From the NCBI RefSeq assembly GCF_004349065.1, contig NZ_SMKZ01000043.1, positions 1 to 58,226 on the forward strand: a stretch of DNA of 58,226 bases, in the 5' to 3' direction. Source of the DNA: Jiangella asiatica. GTDB lineage: Bacteria > Actinomycetota > Actinomycetes > Jiangellales > Jiangellaceae. Position numbers and translations under genes: made by a program. The first letter of the stretch is position 1; each line of letters begins with the position of its first letter. A model generated the notes under the pieces. The model saw nothing but the letters and a program-made list of their open reading frames with translations. It was not told the DNA's origin and made no database searches. Shown here in pieces: positions 26,012 through 33,937 of this stretch.

Positions 26012-26097
26012 CGCTGTTTCGTCCCTTCCCGATCCGGTCGTGACAGCCCGAAGGTAGGAAATTTCAGCGGGGTAAAATAGCGGCGCGATGACATTTC
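26012..26097 (-). promoter_or_regulatory. Upstream region of the 17-gene operon
   Basis: This A+T-richer stretch is the only non-coding DNA ahead of the long operon, so its main promoter should be here. On the minus strand a TATTTT block (26074-26079) may serve as -10, and a near-palindrome TGAAATGTCA lies about 10-20 bp further upstream. No consensus -35 is seen. The adjacent Crp/Fnr gene makes it a candidate target. Confidence 0.35.
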
Positions 26098-26115
26098 GCC
26101 GGGGTGAACCCCGGC
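26098..26115 (-). terminator. Hairpin after the crp-like gene
   Basis: GCCGGGG and CCCCGGC form a perfect 7-bp stem with a TGAA loop, beginning 5 bp after the regulator stop. No T-run follows. It probably ends crp transcription before the operon promoter, though an operator role cannot be excluded. Confidence 0.5.
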
Positions 26116-26120
26116 ACCCA

Positions 26121-26810
26121 TCAATCCGCCAGATCCATCATTTCCCGCAGTCCTGCCAGGTCGATCAGCTCGACGTGCCGTGAACGGATCCGGAGCAGTC
26201 CCTGGTCAGTGAGCTTCGCGAGTACGCCGGTGACCGTCTGCCGCGTGAGGTGACACAGCCGCCCGATCTGCTCATGGGTGAGCTTCACGACAGGCACGTC
26301 CTCGCTGGCCTCCGACGAGACGACAGCGAACCGTTCCAACGCAGCGACGACCCTGCGCTCGGCCGACGTGCCCATGAGCTGCGGCTTGCGCTCCGCCAGG
26401 GTCATGTTGCGGTAAAGCACCATGCTGAGCATGGCCCGGGTAACGCCCGGGTCCCGATCGAGCAGCCCCATGAACGGCTGGGCGGGGACAACCCAGATCA
26501 CGGTGTCCGCAAGCGCGGTGGCGTTGAACGTCCGCGGCTTGCCCAGCAGCAGATCGGCGAATCCAAATGCCTCGTCGTTGAAATGGACGACGTGGGTCAC
26601 CTCTCGGCCCGACGAGCTCGATCGGGCCAGCTCGACGCAGCCGCTTTTCACGGCGAACGCCGCCGTAGCCGGATCGCCCTGCAGGTAGATGGATTCGCGA
26701 CGCGCGGCACGCCGCTCGAAACCGACGTCCGCGAACGCCTTGGCGATGGTTGCCCGCCACTCGGCTTCAGTGGCCGATCCGTGCCTTGGGCCGGCCGTGC
26801 GAGTCAGCAT
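26121..26810 (-). CDS. Crp/Fnr-family transcription regulator
   Basis: A 229-residue regulator, or 243 if it starts at ATG 26852. The N-terminal effector domain has ESIYLQGDPATAAFAVKSG (cNMP-type barrel) and EAFGFADLLLGKP, followed by a long dimer helix and the C-terminal winged helix EQIGRLCHLTRQTVTGVLAKL. The Fnr cysteine cluster is absent, so it is not an oxygen-sensing Fnr. The 26810 start is preferred because a perfect CACAC-CCA-GTGTG inverted repeat would otherwise lie in the coding region. It lies upstream of and in line with the 17-gene operon and is its likely activator. Confidence 0.88.
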   Translation of the reverse strand: MLTRTAGPRHGSATEAEWRATIAKAFADVGFERRAARRESIYLQGDPATAAFAVKSGCVELARSSSSGREVTHVVHFNDEAFGFADLLLGKPRTFNATALADTVIWVVPAQPFMGLLDRDPGVTRAMLSMVLYRNMTLAERKPQLMGTSAERRVVAALERFAVVSSEASEDVPVVKLTHEQIGRLCHLTRQTVTGVLAKLTDQGLLRIRSRHVELIDLAGLREMMDLAD

Positions 26811-26827
26811 GCGTCCGTCCACCTCAC

Positions 26828-26840
26828 CACACCCAGTGTG
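26828..26840. promoter_or_regulatory. Inverted repeat at the crp start
   Basis: A perfect CACAC-CCA-GTGTG dyad lies 18-30 bp before the preferred start. Crp/Fnr proteins bind dyads with GTG half-sites, so this may be an autoregulatory site. The short 3-bp spacing is unlike the classical 6-bp CRP spacing. Confidence 0.4.
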
Positions 26841-26945
26841 ACCCGCGTTCACGATACGCCCGGCAATCCGATGACGTGCGTCATCGCTGAGCCGTCGAGG
26901 TCAGTTGCTTCGGCTGCCCGGGACAACGACGTCTCCCTCCGTCGC

Positions 26946-27953
26946 TCATATGGCCGACGACGGTGTCCGCGCCCGGCCGTCCTTGGCGATGAGCTCGGCC
27001 TCCATGACGATGTGCTGCGGCGTGGTCGGGCTGGCCAGCCGCTCGATCAGCAGCTCGGCGGCCTTCTGCCCGATGAGGTAGCCGGGCTGGCGGACCATGG
27101 AGAGGTGCGGATGTAGTTCCAGGGCCCATGGCAGCTCGTCGAAGCTGACCACGTTGACGTCGTCGGGGATGCTGACACCACGACTCTGCAGCGCTCGCAG
27201 CGTCCCGACGATCATGCGGTTGTTCGTGACCAGCAATGCGTCGGGCCGGTCGGCGAGGTCCATCAGGCGGTTGGTCGCCTCGTAGCCGCCGGACTCGCGG
27301 TAGTTGGAGTAGATCGCGAGCTCGGGGTCGACTGGGCGCCCGGCCTCGTGCAGCGCGCGCATGTAGCCGTCGAGGCGATCGCTGGCAGTCGCGTTGTCGC
27401 TCGGGCCCGTGATGCAGGCGATCCGGCGCGCCCCGCCGGCCAGCAGGTGCCGGGTGGCCATGGCCGCGGCCGCCCGGTTGTCGACGAGGACGGAGCCGGC
27501 GGCCTGCTCCAGCGGCATGTCGACGGCGACCACCGGGATCCCGCGGGCCACCAGGGCGCCGATGTCGGTGTTCTGCGCCGACGCCGGGCTGATGACGACT
27601 CCGGATGCGTTCTGGTCGGCGACGACGCGCAGGTACTCGCGCTCCTTGTCGATGTCGCGGTCGGCGTTGCACAGGATCACCGAGTAGCCCTTGAGACGGG
27701 CGGCGTCCTCCACGCCCCGGCACACGGCGGTGTAGAACGGGTTCTCGATGTCGGTGACGACGAGTGCGAGCACCTGGCTGACCTGCCGCCGCAGGCCGCG
27801 GGCCACCAGGTTGGGGCGGTAGTCGAGTTGCCGTACGGCGTCCAGCACGCGCTGGCGGGTGGCGGGGTCGACCTCCGCCGACCCCGTGAGGACGCGCGAG
27901 ACCGTCGCTGAGGACACGCCCGCCGCCCTCGAGACGTCCCGCATGGTCACCAT
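26946..27953 (-). CDS. LacI-family repressor for the ribose-type operon
   Basis: A 335-residue LacI regulator. It has the helix-turn-helix MRDVSRAAGVSSATVSRVLTG (residues 4-24), a hinge helix VARGLRRQVS, and a periplasmic-binding-like effector domain starting ALVVTDIENPFYTAV. It is encoded directly downstream of the ribose-type ABC operon on the same strand and probably represses it through the 14-bp palindrome at 33529-33542. The ligand is likely a pentose, nucleoside or related small molecule bound by the lipoprotein at 32497. A second in-frame ATG lies three codons later. Confidence 0.93.
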   Translation of the reverse strand: MVTMRDVSRAAGVSSATVSRVLTGSAEVDPATRQRVLDAVRQLDYRPNLVARGLRRQVSQVLALVVTDIENPFYTAVCRGVEDAARLKGYSVILCNADRDIDKEREYLRVVADQNASGVVISPASAQNTDIGALVARGIPVVAVDMPLEQAAGSVLVDNRAAAAMATRHLLAGGARRIACITGPSDNATASDRLDGYMRALHEAGRPVDPELAIYSNYRESGGYEATNRLMDLADRPDALLVTNNRMIVGTLRALQSRGVSIPDDVNVVSFDELPWALELHPHLSMVRQPGYLIGQKAAELLIERLASPTTPQHIVMEAELIAKDGRARTPSSAI

Positions 27954-27977
27954 GACTGCACCAGCTTCGGATCGGAT

Positions 27978-28000
27978 CGGCCGGCTCCGCGCGCCGGCCG
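27978..28000 (-). terminator. Terminator between GATase-like gene and lacI
   Basis: CGGCCGGC and GCCGGCCG form a perfect 8-bp stem with a 7-nt loop, 31 bp beyond the stop of the preceding gene. It should end or attenuate the ribose-type operon transcript before the regulator gene. No T-run follows. Confidence 0.55.
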
Positions 28001-28031
28001 GTGCGCTGTCCCTGCCCGGGCCACGGGAATT

Positions 28032-28787
28032 CTAGTTGGCCGTTGCATCTTTTCCGGCCAGCCAGGTTACGAGCTGCGACCAGAACCGCGCGTAGTGCGG
28101 CCAGGCCATGAAGGCCGGGCTGCCCCAGTGCGGTGAGCAGTCCGACGCGAACGCCGCGGTACGCCCGGCACCGTGCGCGCCGACAACGAGGAGCGGGTCG
28201 CCGTCCGCGCTGAGCAGCACGCCGTCACCGGCCCTGACCCGGTTGTAGCCGAGGAAGTACGGCCAGTCCGTGACGCCGTCGAGCACCGCGTGATCCCGCT
28301 CGACCACCGGAACGACACCCTCCGGCGCCTCCACGCGGTCATCATGGTGGGCGATGGTGACCGGCAGGGCCGCCGCCAGCGCCGTCGCCGCGTACCGCGC
28401 GCGGCCCTCGAACCCGGCGAACGACATGTACCCGCCGACCATCAACAGGCCACCGCCGCCGTGGATGTACTCGGTGAGCTCCCGGAGCCGGTTCGGACGG
28501 CGCTCGCCTTGGACGAAGACCGCACGCGGCAGCAGCAGCGAATCAGCCGGCAGGTCGCTGAGCACGACGACGTCGTACGCCGTCGCCAACTCGGCCGCGG
28601 TGTACGGGAACTCCTCGACCACCCGGTGGTTCGGCAGGTACGTGACGTCGTGGCCGGCCCTACCCAGCACCTCGATCAGCTGGTCGGCGCCCTCTTCGTA
28701 GCCGGCGGTCGTGTAGGCGCTGGCGCCCTTGGTGTGCACGGCGTAGGTGTTCCAGCTCTCGCCGGCCAGCAGCACTCGTACCGTCAT
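28032..28787 (-). CDS. GATase1-like (PF07090-type) protein
   Basis: A 251-residue cytoplasmic protein with a class I glutamine-amidotransferase-like fold. It opens VRVLLAGESWNTY and has VVLSDLPADSLL, GGGLLMVGGYMSFAGFEG, LPVTI...DDRVEAPEG and GYNRVRAGDGVLL, the layout of the PF07090 group often found beside sugar or amide catabolic genes. The position of the nucleophilic Cys is occupied by Tyr/Met in GGYMSF, so true glutaminase activity is doubtful. It overlaps the M20 gene by 4 bp. Its function is unknown. Confidence 0.78.
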   Translation of the reverse strand: MTVRVLLAGESWNTYAVHTKGASAYTTAGYEEGADQLIEVLGRAGHDVTYLPNHRVVEEFPYTAAELATAYDVVVLSDLPADSLLLPRAVFVQGERRPNRLRELTEYIHGGGGLLMVGGYMSFAGFEGRARYAATALAAALPVTIAHHDDRVEAPEGVVPVVERDHAVLDGVTDWPYFLGYNRVRAGDGVLLSADGDPLLVVGAHGAGRTAAFASDCSPHWGSPAFMAWPHYARFWSQLVTWLAGKDATAN

Positions 28788-30001
28788 GTCATCGGTTCCT
28801 CTCTCAGGGTGATGCCGGGGTTCGGCAGGAAGCGCTCCAGCGCCGCGGCATGCGCTGACACCTCGCGCAGTTCGACCGCCTCGTCGGCACGGTGCACGCG
28901 GCGGATGTCGCCGGGGCCGCAGATGAGCGTCGGCGTGCCCAGCACGCCGTCGAGAAGGCGCCCGTCGGACCCGGCGTGGAATCCGATGTGAGCCCTCGCG
29001 TTGCGGCCGAGCGACGTGTTGAGCGCGGCGACTGCGGGCAGCGACGGGTCGGTCTGGAACGGGCGCACGTCGTGCAGCTCACGCAGCTCGACGCCGGCCT
29101 GTGGATCCTGGCGGGCCCGCCACTTGACGACGATCTCGTCGACGTCAGCCACCAGCGTCGACGCGTCGGCCGGGTGGTAGGTGAAGCACACCTCCAGCAG
29201 GCATTCGGCGGCCACCGTCGTGGCGCCGGTGCCGCCGCCGATGCGGCCGATGTTCACTGAAGCGGGAGGGAGCAGCGGGTGCGAAGTCCGGTCCGGCCGG
29301 TCGACCCAGCTCATCAGCTCACCGGCCAGGTCGAGCGCGAGCTCCACCGCATTGAGCCCGAGGTGCTTGCTGTTGGCGTGCGCCTCGACCCCGGTCACGC
29401 GCAGCGCTAGCGCCCGGCTGCCCACCTGTGCCGTCGCCACCGCCAGCGACGTGGGCTCGCAGACGACGGCGAGGTCCGGCCGACGCCCAGCGCGGAGCAG
29501 CTCGTCGACGCAGGCCAGCGTGCCGGTGCCGCCGCCGGCCTCCTCGTCCGGGACCACCTGGACCTCGACCAGCCCGGTCAGATGTCCGGTGCCGGCCGCG
29601 CGCGCCGCGCCGGCGATCGCCGCGACCAGCCCGGCCTTCATGTCCGCCGAGCCCAGCCCGTTCAGCCAGCCGTCGACGATCCGTGGCTCCAGTGGCGGGA
29701 CCCGCCAGGCGCCGGCCGGCTCGACGGTGTCGACGTGACCGTTCAGCACGACGAACGGTCGCGCGCCGTCGGCTCCCCAGCTGCCGACGACGGCGTACAT
29801 GTCGGCCGCTGCCGTCGGCGACTCGAAGCCGTAGCCGTCACGCAGCCGGTCGCGGTCGACGGGGACCCGGCGCACCCGGCCGCCCGCCTCGATCATCAGA
29901 CGCTCCACCTCTTCCAGGGCCGGCCGCTCGCCCCCGGACGGGGAGCTGATGGCGACGAGGCGCTCGAGGGCCGATTTGATCCACTCGTCGTCCACGATCA
30001 C
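28784..30001 (-). CDS. M20-family metallo-amidohydrolase (ArgE/DapE-like)
   Basis: A 405-residue di-zinc hydrolase. The metal and catalytic motifs are NGHVDT (about 86), GLGSADMKAG (about 116), VPDEEAGG with the catalytic Glu-Glu pair (about 150), CEPT (about 180) and FHAGSDGR near 350. No signal peptide is seen, so it acts in the cytoplasm on an imported N-acyl amino acid, dipeptide or carbamoyl compound. The GTG start overlaps the permease stop. Its place in a ribose-type ABC operon suggests the imported ligand contains an amide bond. Confidence 0.9.
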   Translation of the reverse strand: MIVDDEWIKSALERLVAISSPSGGERPALEEVERLMIEAGGRVRRVPVDRDRLRDGYGFESPTAAADMYAVVGSWGADGARPFVVLNGHVDTVEPAGAWRVPPLEPRIVDGWLNGLGSADMKAGLVAAIAGAARAAGTGHLTGLVEVQVVPDEEAGGGTGTLACVDELLRAGRRPDLAVVCEPTSLAVATAQVGSRALALRVTGVEAHANSKHLGLNAVELALDLAGELMSWVDRPDRTSHPLLPPASVNIGRIGGGTGATTVAAECLLEVCFTYHPADASTLVADVDEIVVKWRARQDPQAGVELRELHDVRPFQTDPSLPAVAALNTSLGRNARAHIGFHAGSDGRLLDGVLGTPTLICGPGDIRRVHRADEAVELREVSAHAAALERFLPNPGITLREEPMT

Positions 30002-30999
30002 TTGCGCGTCCTGTTGCGCAACCGGTCAAGCAGCACGGCGAGGATGATGATCACCCCGGAGAGGATCTGGATGACGAACGAGTTCACACCGAGCAGGTTG
30101 AGCCCGTTCTGCAGCACCGCCAGGATCAGCGCGCCGAAGAACGTGCCGAAGACGCTGCCGCGGCCGCCGAACAGACTGGCGCCGCCGATGATCACCGCCG
30201 CGATCGCGTCCAGCTCCAATCCCTGCGCCGACGTCGGCAGCCCGGCGCCGAGCCGTCCCAGCAGCACGACGGCGGCCAGCCCGCACAGCGCCCCACTGAC
30301 CACGAAGACGAAGAACTTGGTGCGAGCGACGGCGACGCCGGCGATGTGCGACGACGTCTCGTTGCCGCCGACGGCGTACACGTGCCTGCCGGCGACGGAC
30401 TTTGCCAGCACGATCGCGACGACCGCGAAGACGACCGCGGTCACGATCAGCGCCACGGGGATCCGGCCGACGGTCCCGAACCCGAGGTAGCGCGCGTCGT
30501 CCTGCACCCCAGAGATCGGATACCCGTCGGTGTACGTCAGCGCGGCGCCGCGGACCACGGTCATCATGCCCAGCGTCACGATGAACGCGTTGATCTTCGC
30601 CCAGGCGACCAGGGCACCGTTCACCGCGCCGATCAGGGCGCCGAGAGCGACCACGCCGGCCACCGTGAGAACGCCGCCCACGCCGTGCGTGGCGCTCAAA
30701 CTGGCTCCGACGACCGCGCAGAGCGCGACCGTCGACCCGACCGACAGGTCGATGTTGGCCGAGATGATCACAAGGGTCATACCGCACGCGACGATGATCA
30801 GCACCGCCGCCTGCCGGCCCACGTTGAGCAGGTTGCTGGTGGTCAGGAACTGCGGTTCGAGGATCGCGAAGACAGTGACGATGATCAGCAGCGCGACCAG
30901 CGCCGTCCCGCCGAACGCGTCGCTCTTGCTCAGTACTGTCCGGAGTCCGGACCGACGCGCGGTGTCCTGGTCGCTGGTGCGTGTGGCTGTGGCGGTCAT
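29998..30999 (-). CDS. Ribose-type ABC permease
   Basis: A 333-residue RbsC-family membrane protein with about ten predicted spans. LLNVGRQAAVLIIVACGMTLVIISANIDLSVGS (residues about 58-90) is the family's hallmark region, and AAVIIGGASLFGGRGS near 265 is the other. The ATG overlaps the ATPase stop. It forms a homodimeric channel with the ATPase at 30996 and the receptor at 32497. Confidence 0.94.
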   Translation of the reverse strand: MTATATRTSDQDTARRSGLRTVLSKSDAFGGTALVALLIIVTVFAILEPQFLTTSNLLNVGRQAAVLIIVACGMTLVIISANIDLSVGSTVALCAVVGASLSATHGVGGVLTVAGVVALGALIGAVNGALVAWAKINAFIVTLGMMTVVRGAALTYTDGYPISGVQDDARYLGFGTVGRIPVALIVTAVVFAVVAIVLAKSVAGRHVYAVGGNETSSHIAGVAVARTKFFVFVVSGALCGLAAVVLLGRLGAGLPTSAQGLELDAIAAVIIGGASLFGGRGSVFGTFFGALILAVLQNGLNLLGVNSFVIQILSGVIIILAVLLDRLRNRTRK

Positions 31000-32483
31000 G
31001 CCGCTGCCACCATGGCGCGGAGGACGGCTTCACGGTTCATGTCTGATCCCTTCATCTCTGCCACCGACGCGCCCGCGCGCAGCACGACGACGCGGTCGGC
31101 CAGGCCGAGGATCTCGGTCAGGTCGGAGGAGACGACCAGGCAGGCACCGCCCGCTGCGGCGTAGTCGTCGAGCAGCTTGTAGAACTCGCCCCGGGCGCCG
31201 ACGTCGATGCCGACGGTGGGCTCGTCGATGAGCAGCAGCCGCGTGCTGCGCGCCAGCCAGCGGCCGAGCACGACCTTCTGCTGGTTGCCGCCGCTCAGGG
31301 TGCCGACGGGCACGCCGCGCGACGACGTCTTCACCTGCAGCGAGCGGATGGTCGCGTCGACGGTGGTGTTCTGGCGGCGGGTGGCGATCAGCCCGGCGCT
31401 CGCGAGCGGCCGCTCGTTGCCGAGCACCACGTTGTCGGAGACGCTCAGGTCGAGCACCAGGCCTTGACCCTTGCGGTCCTCGGTGACGAAGCCGATGCCG
31501 GCGGCGATCGAATGCCGGGGCGAGCGCGGCCGGAACGGCCGGCCGTCGAGCAGGATCTGGCCGCCGTCGACGGGGTCGAGCCCGAAGACGGCGCGCAGCA
31601 GTTCGGTGCGGCCGGAACCGACCAGGCCGGCGACACCGACGATCTCACCGGGCGACACGCTCACGCTCACGCCGCGCAGGTGCGGCGAGCGCAGGTCGCG
31701 CACGTCCAGCACGGTCTCGGCACCGATTCGCCGGGTGCGCGGGAAGCCGGAGTCGAGCGACCGGCCGATCATGTGCCGGACGACGGTCTGGACGTCCCAC
31801 CCGCTGCGCTCGTGCGCGACCACGGCGCCGTCGCGCAAGACGGTGACCTCGTCGCTCAGCGCGAGCGCATCCCCGAGGTCGTGGCTGATGTAGACGACGG
31901 CGATGCCCTGGTCGCGCAGGTCGCGGACGAGATCGAACAGCACCTCGCGTTCCGGCGGCGTCAGAGAGGTCGTCGGCTCGTCGAAGATGATCAAGCGGGC
32001 GTCGCGACCGATGGCGCGCGCGATCTCGATGGTCTGTTGGGCGGCCGGCCCGACATCGCCGACGAAGGCGCCGGGCGAGACGTCCAGCCGGACGCGGCCG
32101 AGCAGCTCGCGCGCCTTCGCCTCCCAGGTCCTGCGCCGGAAGCGGGCCCAGGCGCGTCCGAGGTGGCCCAGGAACAGGTTCTCGGCGACGGTGAGCTCGT
32201 CGACCAGCGTGCGGTGCTGGTGTACGACGGCGACACCCGCGGCCTCGGCGTCCGCCGGCGAGTGCAGCCTCACGCGCTGCCCATCGACGACGATGGCGCC
32301 CTCGTCCGGCTGGTAGATGCCGCTGATCATCTTGACGATGGTGGACTTGCCGGCGCCGTTCTCCCCGAGCAGGGCGTGCACCCTGCCCGGGAAGAAGGCG
32401 ATGCTGGCCTTGCGTGTCGCGGTGACGCCCGGGAACCGCTTCGTCACCTCCCGCAGTTCCAGCAGGGGTGTGGTTTCGGTCAT
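30996..32483 (-). CDS. Ribose-type ABC ATPase, two domains
   Basis: A 495-residue RbsA-family ATPase with two nucleotide-binding domains. Domain 1 has Walker A GENGAGKST (about 38) and LIIFDEPTTSLT. Domain 2 has the usual degenerate P-loop VGSGRTELLRAVFG (about 285), LSGGNQQKV and LLLIDEPTVGID. It powers the importer formed by the permease and the lipoprotein. The start is 13 bp beyond the receptor gene's stop. Unlike the two MalF/MalG systems in the window, this importer is complete. Confidence 0.95.
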   Translation of the reverse strand: MTETTPLLELREVTKRFPGVTATRKASIAFFPGRVHALLGENGAGKSTIVKMISGIYQPDEGAIVVDGQRVRLHSPADAEAAGVAVVHQHRTLVDELTVAENLFLGHLGRAWARFRRRTWEAKARELLGRVRLDVSPGAFVGDVGPAAQQTIEIARAIGRDARLIIFDEPTTSLTPPEREVLFDLVRDLRDQGIAVVYISHDLGDALALSDEVTVLRDGAVVAHERSGWDVQTVVRHMIGRSLDSGFPRTRRIGAETVLDVRDLRSPHLRGVSVSVSPGEIVGVAGLVGSGRTELLRAVFGLDPVDGGQILLDGRPFRPRSPRHSIAAGIGFVTEDRKGQGLVLDLSVSDNVVLGNERPLASAGLIATRRQNTTVDATIRSLQVKTSSRGVPVGTLSGGNQQKVVLGRWLARSTRLLLIDEPTVGIDVGARGEFYKLLDDYAAAGGACLVVSSDLTEILGLADRVVVLRAGASVAEMKGSDMNREAVLRAMVAAA

Positions 32484-32496
32484 GGTCGGCGCGTTC

Positions 32497-33438
32497 CTAC
32501 TGGGCGTACTCGGTGTGGTTGGTGTCGTCGACCAGCGTCACCGGCACCGGGATGTCCGCGTCGACGTCCTCGCCGTTCAGAACGGCCAGCGCGGTGCGGG
32601 TGACGGTACGGCCCATCTCGACCGGGTCCTGCGCGACGGTGGCCTTGAACGCGGAGTCGCCGGAGGCGATCTCGGCGATGCCCTCGCTACTGGCGTCGAA
32701 GCCGATGATGCTGATGGTGTCCTCGCGGCCAGCGGCGATCACCGCTTGCAGGGCTCCGAGCGCCATCTCGTCGTTGACGGCGAAGATGCCGGTCACGCCC
32801 GGGTGCGCCTGCAGCAGGTCCTCGGCCACCGCCTGTGCCTGCTCGCGCTCGGAGTCACCGCTCTGGCTGGCCACGACGGAGATGCCGGGCGCGACCTCGG
32901 CGAGCCGGTCGGTGAACCCCGTCTCGCGGTCGACGACGGAGGTGATGGCGGGGTTGTTGATGACCACGACCTCGCCGGCGCCGCCGAGCAGTTCGTTCAT
33001 CTTGTCGGCCGCGACGGCGCCGCCTTCGTGGTTGTCGGAGGCGATGTGCGCGATCTGACCCACGTCGGCGGTGATGGCGATGTCGACGGTGATCAGCGGG
33101 ATGCCCGCGTCGGTGACCATGCGGCCGGCTGCCTCGGCGGCGTCGGAGTCGATCGGGACCATGGTGACCAGGTCGACGCCGGAGGAGACGAAGTCCTCGA
33201 TCTCGGCGGTCTGCGCCGCGAGGTCGCCGTTCGGGTCCTGGAACCGATACTCGATCTCGCCGGCGGCCTCTTCGTCCATGCCGGTCTCGATGTCCTGGTA
33301 GAACTCGAAGCTGCGGCTGTACGTCGTGGCGCCCACGGTGTGGCCGGCGCCTTCGCCGCTGCCGCCCTCGCCGGCGGAGCAACCCACGAGCGCGAGCACG
33401 CTCACGCCGGCTCCGATGATCAGTGGTGCGAATCTCAT
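32497..33438 (-). CDS. Ribose-type ABC binding lipoprotein
   Basis: A 313-residue periplasmic-binding protein of the RbsB (type I) family. The signal peptide ends in lipobox LALVGC (Cys20), followed by a Gly/Glu-rich linker. The mature part has QDPNGDLAAQTAEIEDFVSSGVD and FAVNDEMALGALQA, as in RbsB. ATG 33438 is supported by GAGAGGAAG upstream; an earlier start would run through the operator. It leads a five-gene operon. The ligand is unknown; the M20 enzyme suggests something beyond a simple pentose. Confidence 0.93.
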   Translation of the reverse strand: MRFAPLIIGAGVSVLALVGCSAGEGGSGEGAGHTVGATTYSRSFEFYQDIETGMDEEAAGEIEYRFQDPNGDLAAQTAEIEDFVSSGVDLVTMVPIDSDAAEAAGRMVTDAGIPLITVDIAITADVGQIAHIASDNHEGGAVAADKMNELLGGAGEVVVINNPAITSVVDRETGFTDRLAEVAPGISVVASQSGDSEREQAQAVAEDLLQAHPGVTGIFAVNDEMALGALQAVIAAGREDTISIIGFDASSEGIAEIASGDSAFKATVAQDPVEMGRTVTRTALAVLNGEDVDADIPVPVTLVDDTNHTEYAQ

Positions 33439-33528
33439 GCTGTGCTTCCTCTCGGAAGTGGATCGGTCGTAGTCGGCTGCGGATGCACGGAGCGCCGTCG
33501 GCCCTCCCGACTCGGTCTCGAGCAAGCA

Positions 33529-33579
33529 TGTAATCGATTACACGGCCGAGGTTAGGTGCGCACACGCTCACATCGTCAA
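33529..33579 (-). promoter_or_regulatory. Promoter and LacI-type operator of the ribose-type operon
   Basis: On the minus strand TTGACG (33579-33574) and CCTAAC (33556-33551) are separated by 17 bp. Just downstream lies a perfect 14-bp palindrome, TGTAATCGATTACA (33529-33542), with the central CG typical of LacI-family operators. It would cover about +2 to +15 of the transcript and block initiation. The regulator at 26946 is the natural partner. Confidence 0.72.
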
Positions 33580-33735
33580 GAGGCTCGCGACGGCCGTTAC
33601 CGCTTCGTTATCTTGGTCCACCGCTCATCGGACCCGGGGTGTGGCGCTCGCGGGGAGGCGGGCGTGCAGACGCGGGTCCGGCCCGACCCGCTCCCCCGCG
33701 GCGGGCCAGACGGAGCCACTGAGCGGCCTTCCGCA

Positions 33736-33782
33736 TTGACACTTCCGGGCCCGCGTGCTTGTATGTGGGACCGGTCCACGAA
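33736..33782 (+). promoter_or_regulatory. Promoter with operator copy 1 for the glycosidase operon
   Basis: A perfect TTGACA (33736-33741) is followed after 17 bp by a weak TTGTAT (33759-33764). Immediately next is the 17-bp repeat TGGGACCGGTCCACGAA (33766-33782), whose core GGACCGGTCC is a perfect palindrome with central CG. The placement over the start site suggests repression. The rest of 33580-33735 shows no feature. Confidence 0.6.
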
Positions 33783-33907
33783 ATCGCCTTGGCGTATGCG
33801 GCACACACCGCCGGTCACCGATGTACGACGGGAGGCCACCCTGCTGATCATGGCCTTCATTCCGCCACAAGTCATCCACTTCCAAGAACTGTCATCATTT
33901 GCCCATA

Positions 33908-33924
33908 TGGGACCGGTCCACGAA
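33908..33924 (+). promoter_or_regulatory. Operator copy 2 for the glycosidase operon
   Basis: An exact second copy of the 17-bp element at 33766, located 142 bp downstream and ending 14 bp before the ATG at 33938. Two copies at this spacing could support looping by a tetrameric LacI protein, or mark a second promoter. The LacI regulator at 39198 in the same operon is the likely ligand-responsive factor. Confidence 0.6.
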
Positions 33925-33937
33925 GGGAATATCGAGA

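Noticed and set aside
26853-26945. Possible terminator after the lacI gene
   Set aside because: Only 5-bp arms (AGCCG/CGGCT and CGACG/CGTCG) were found, too weak to call.
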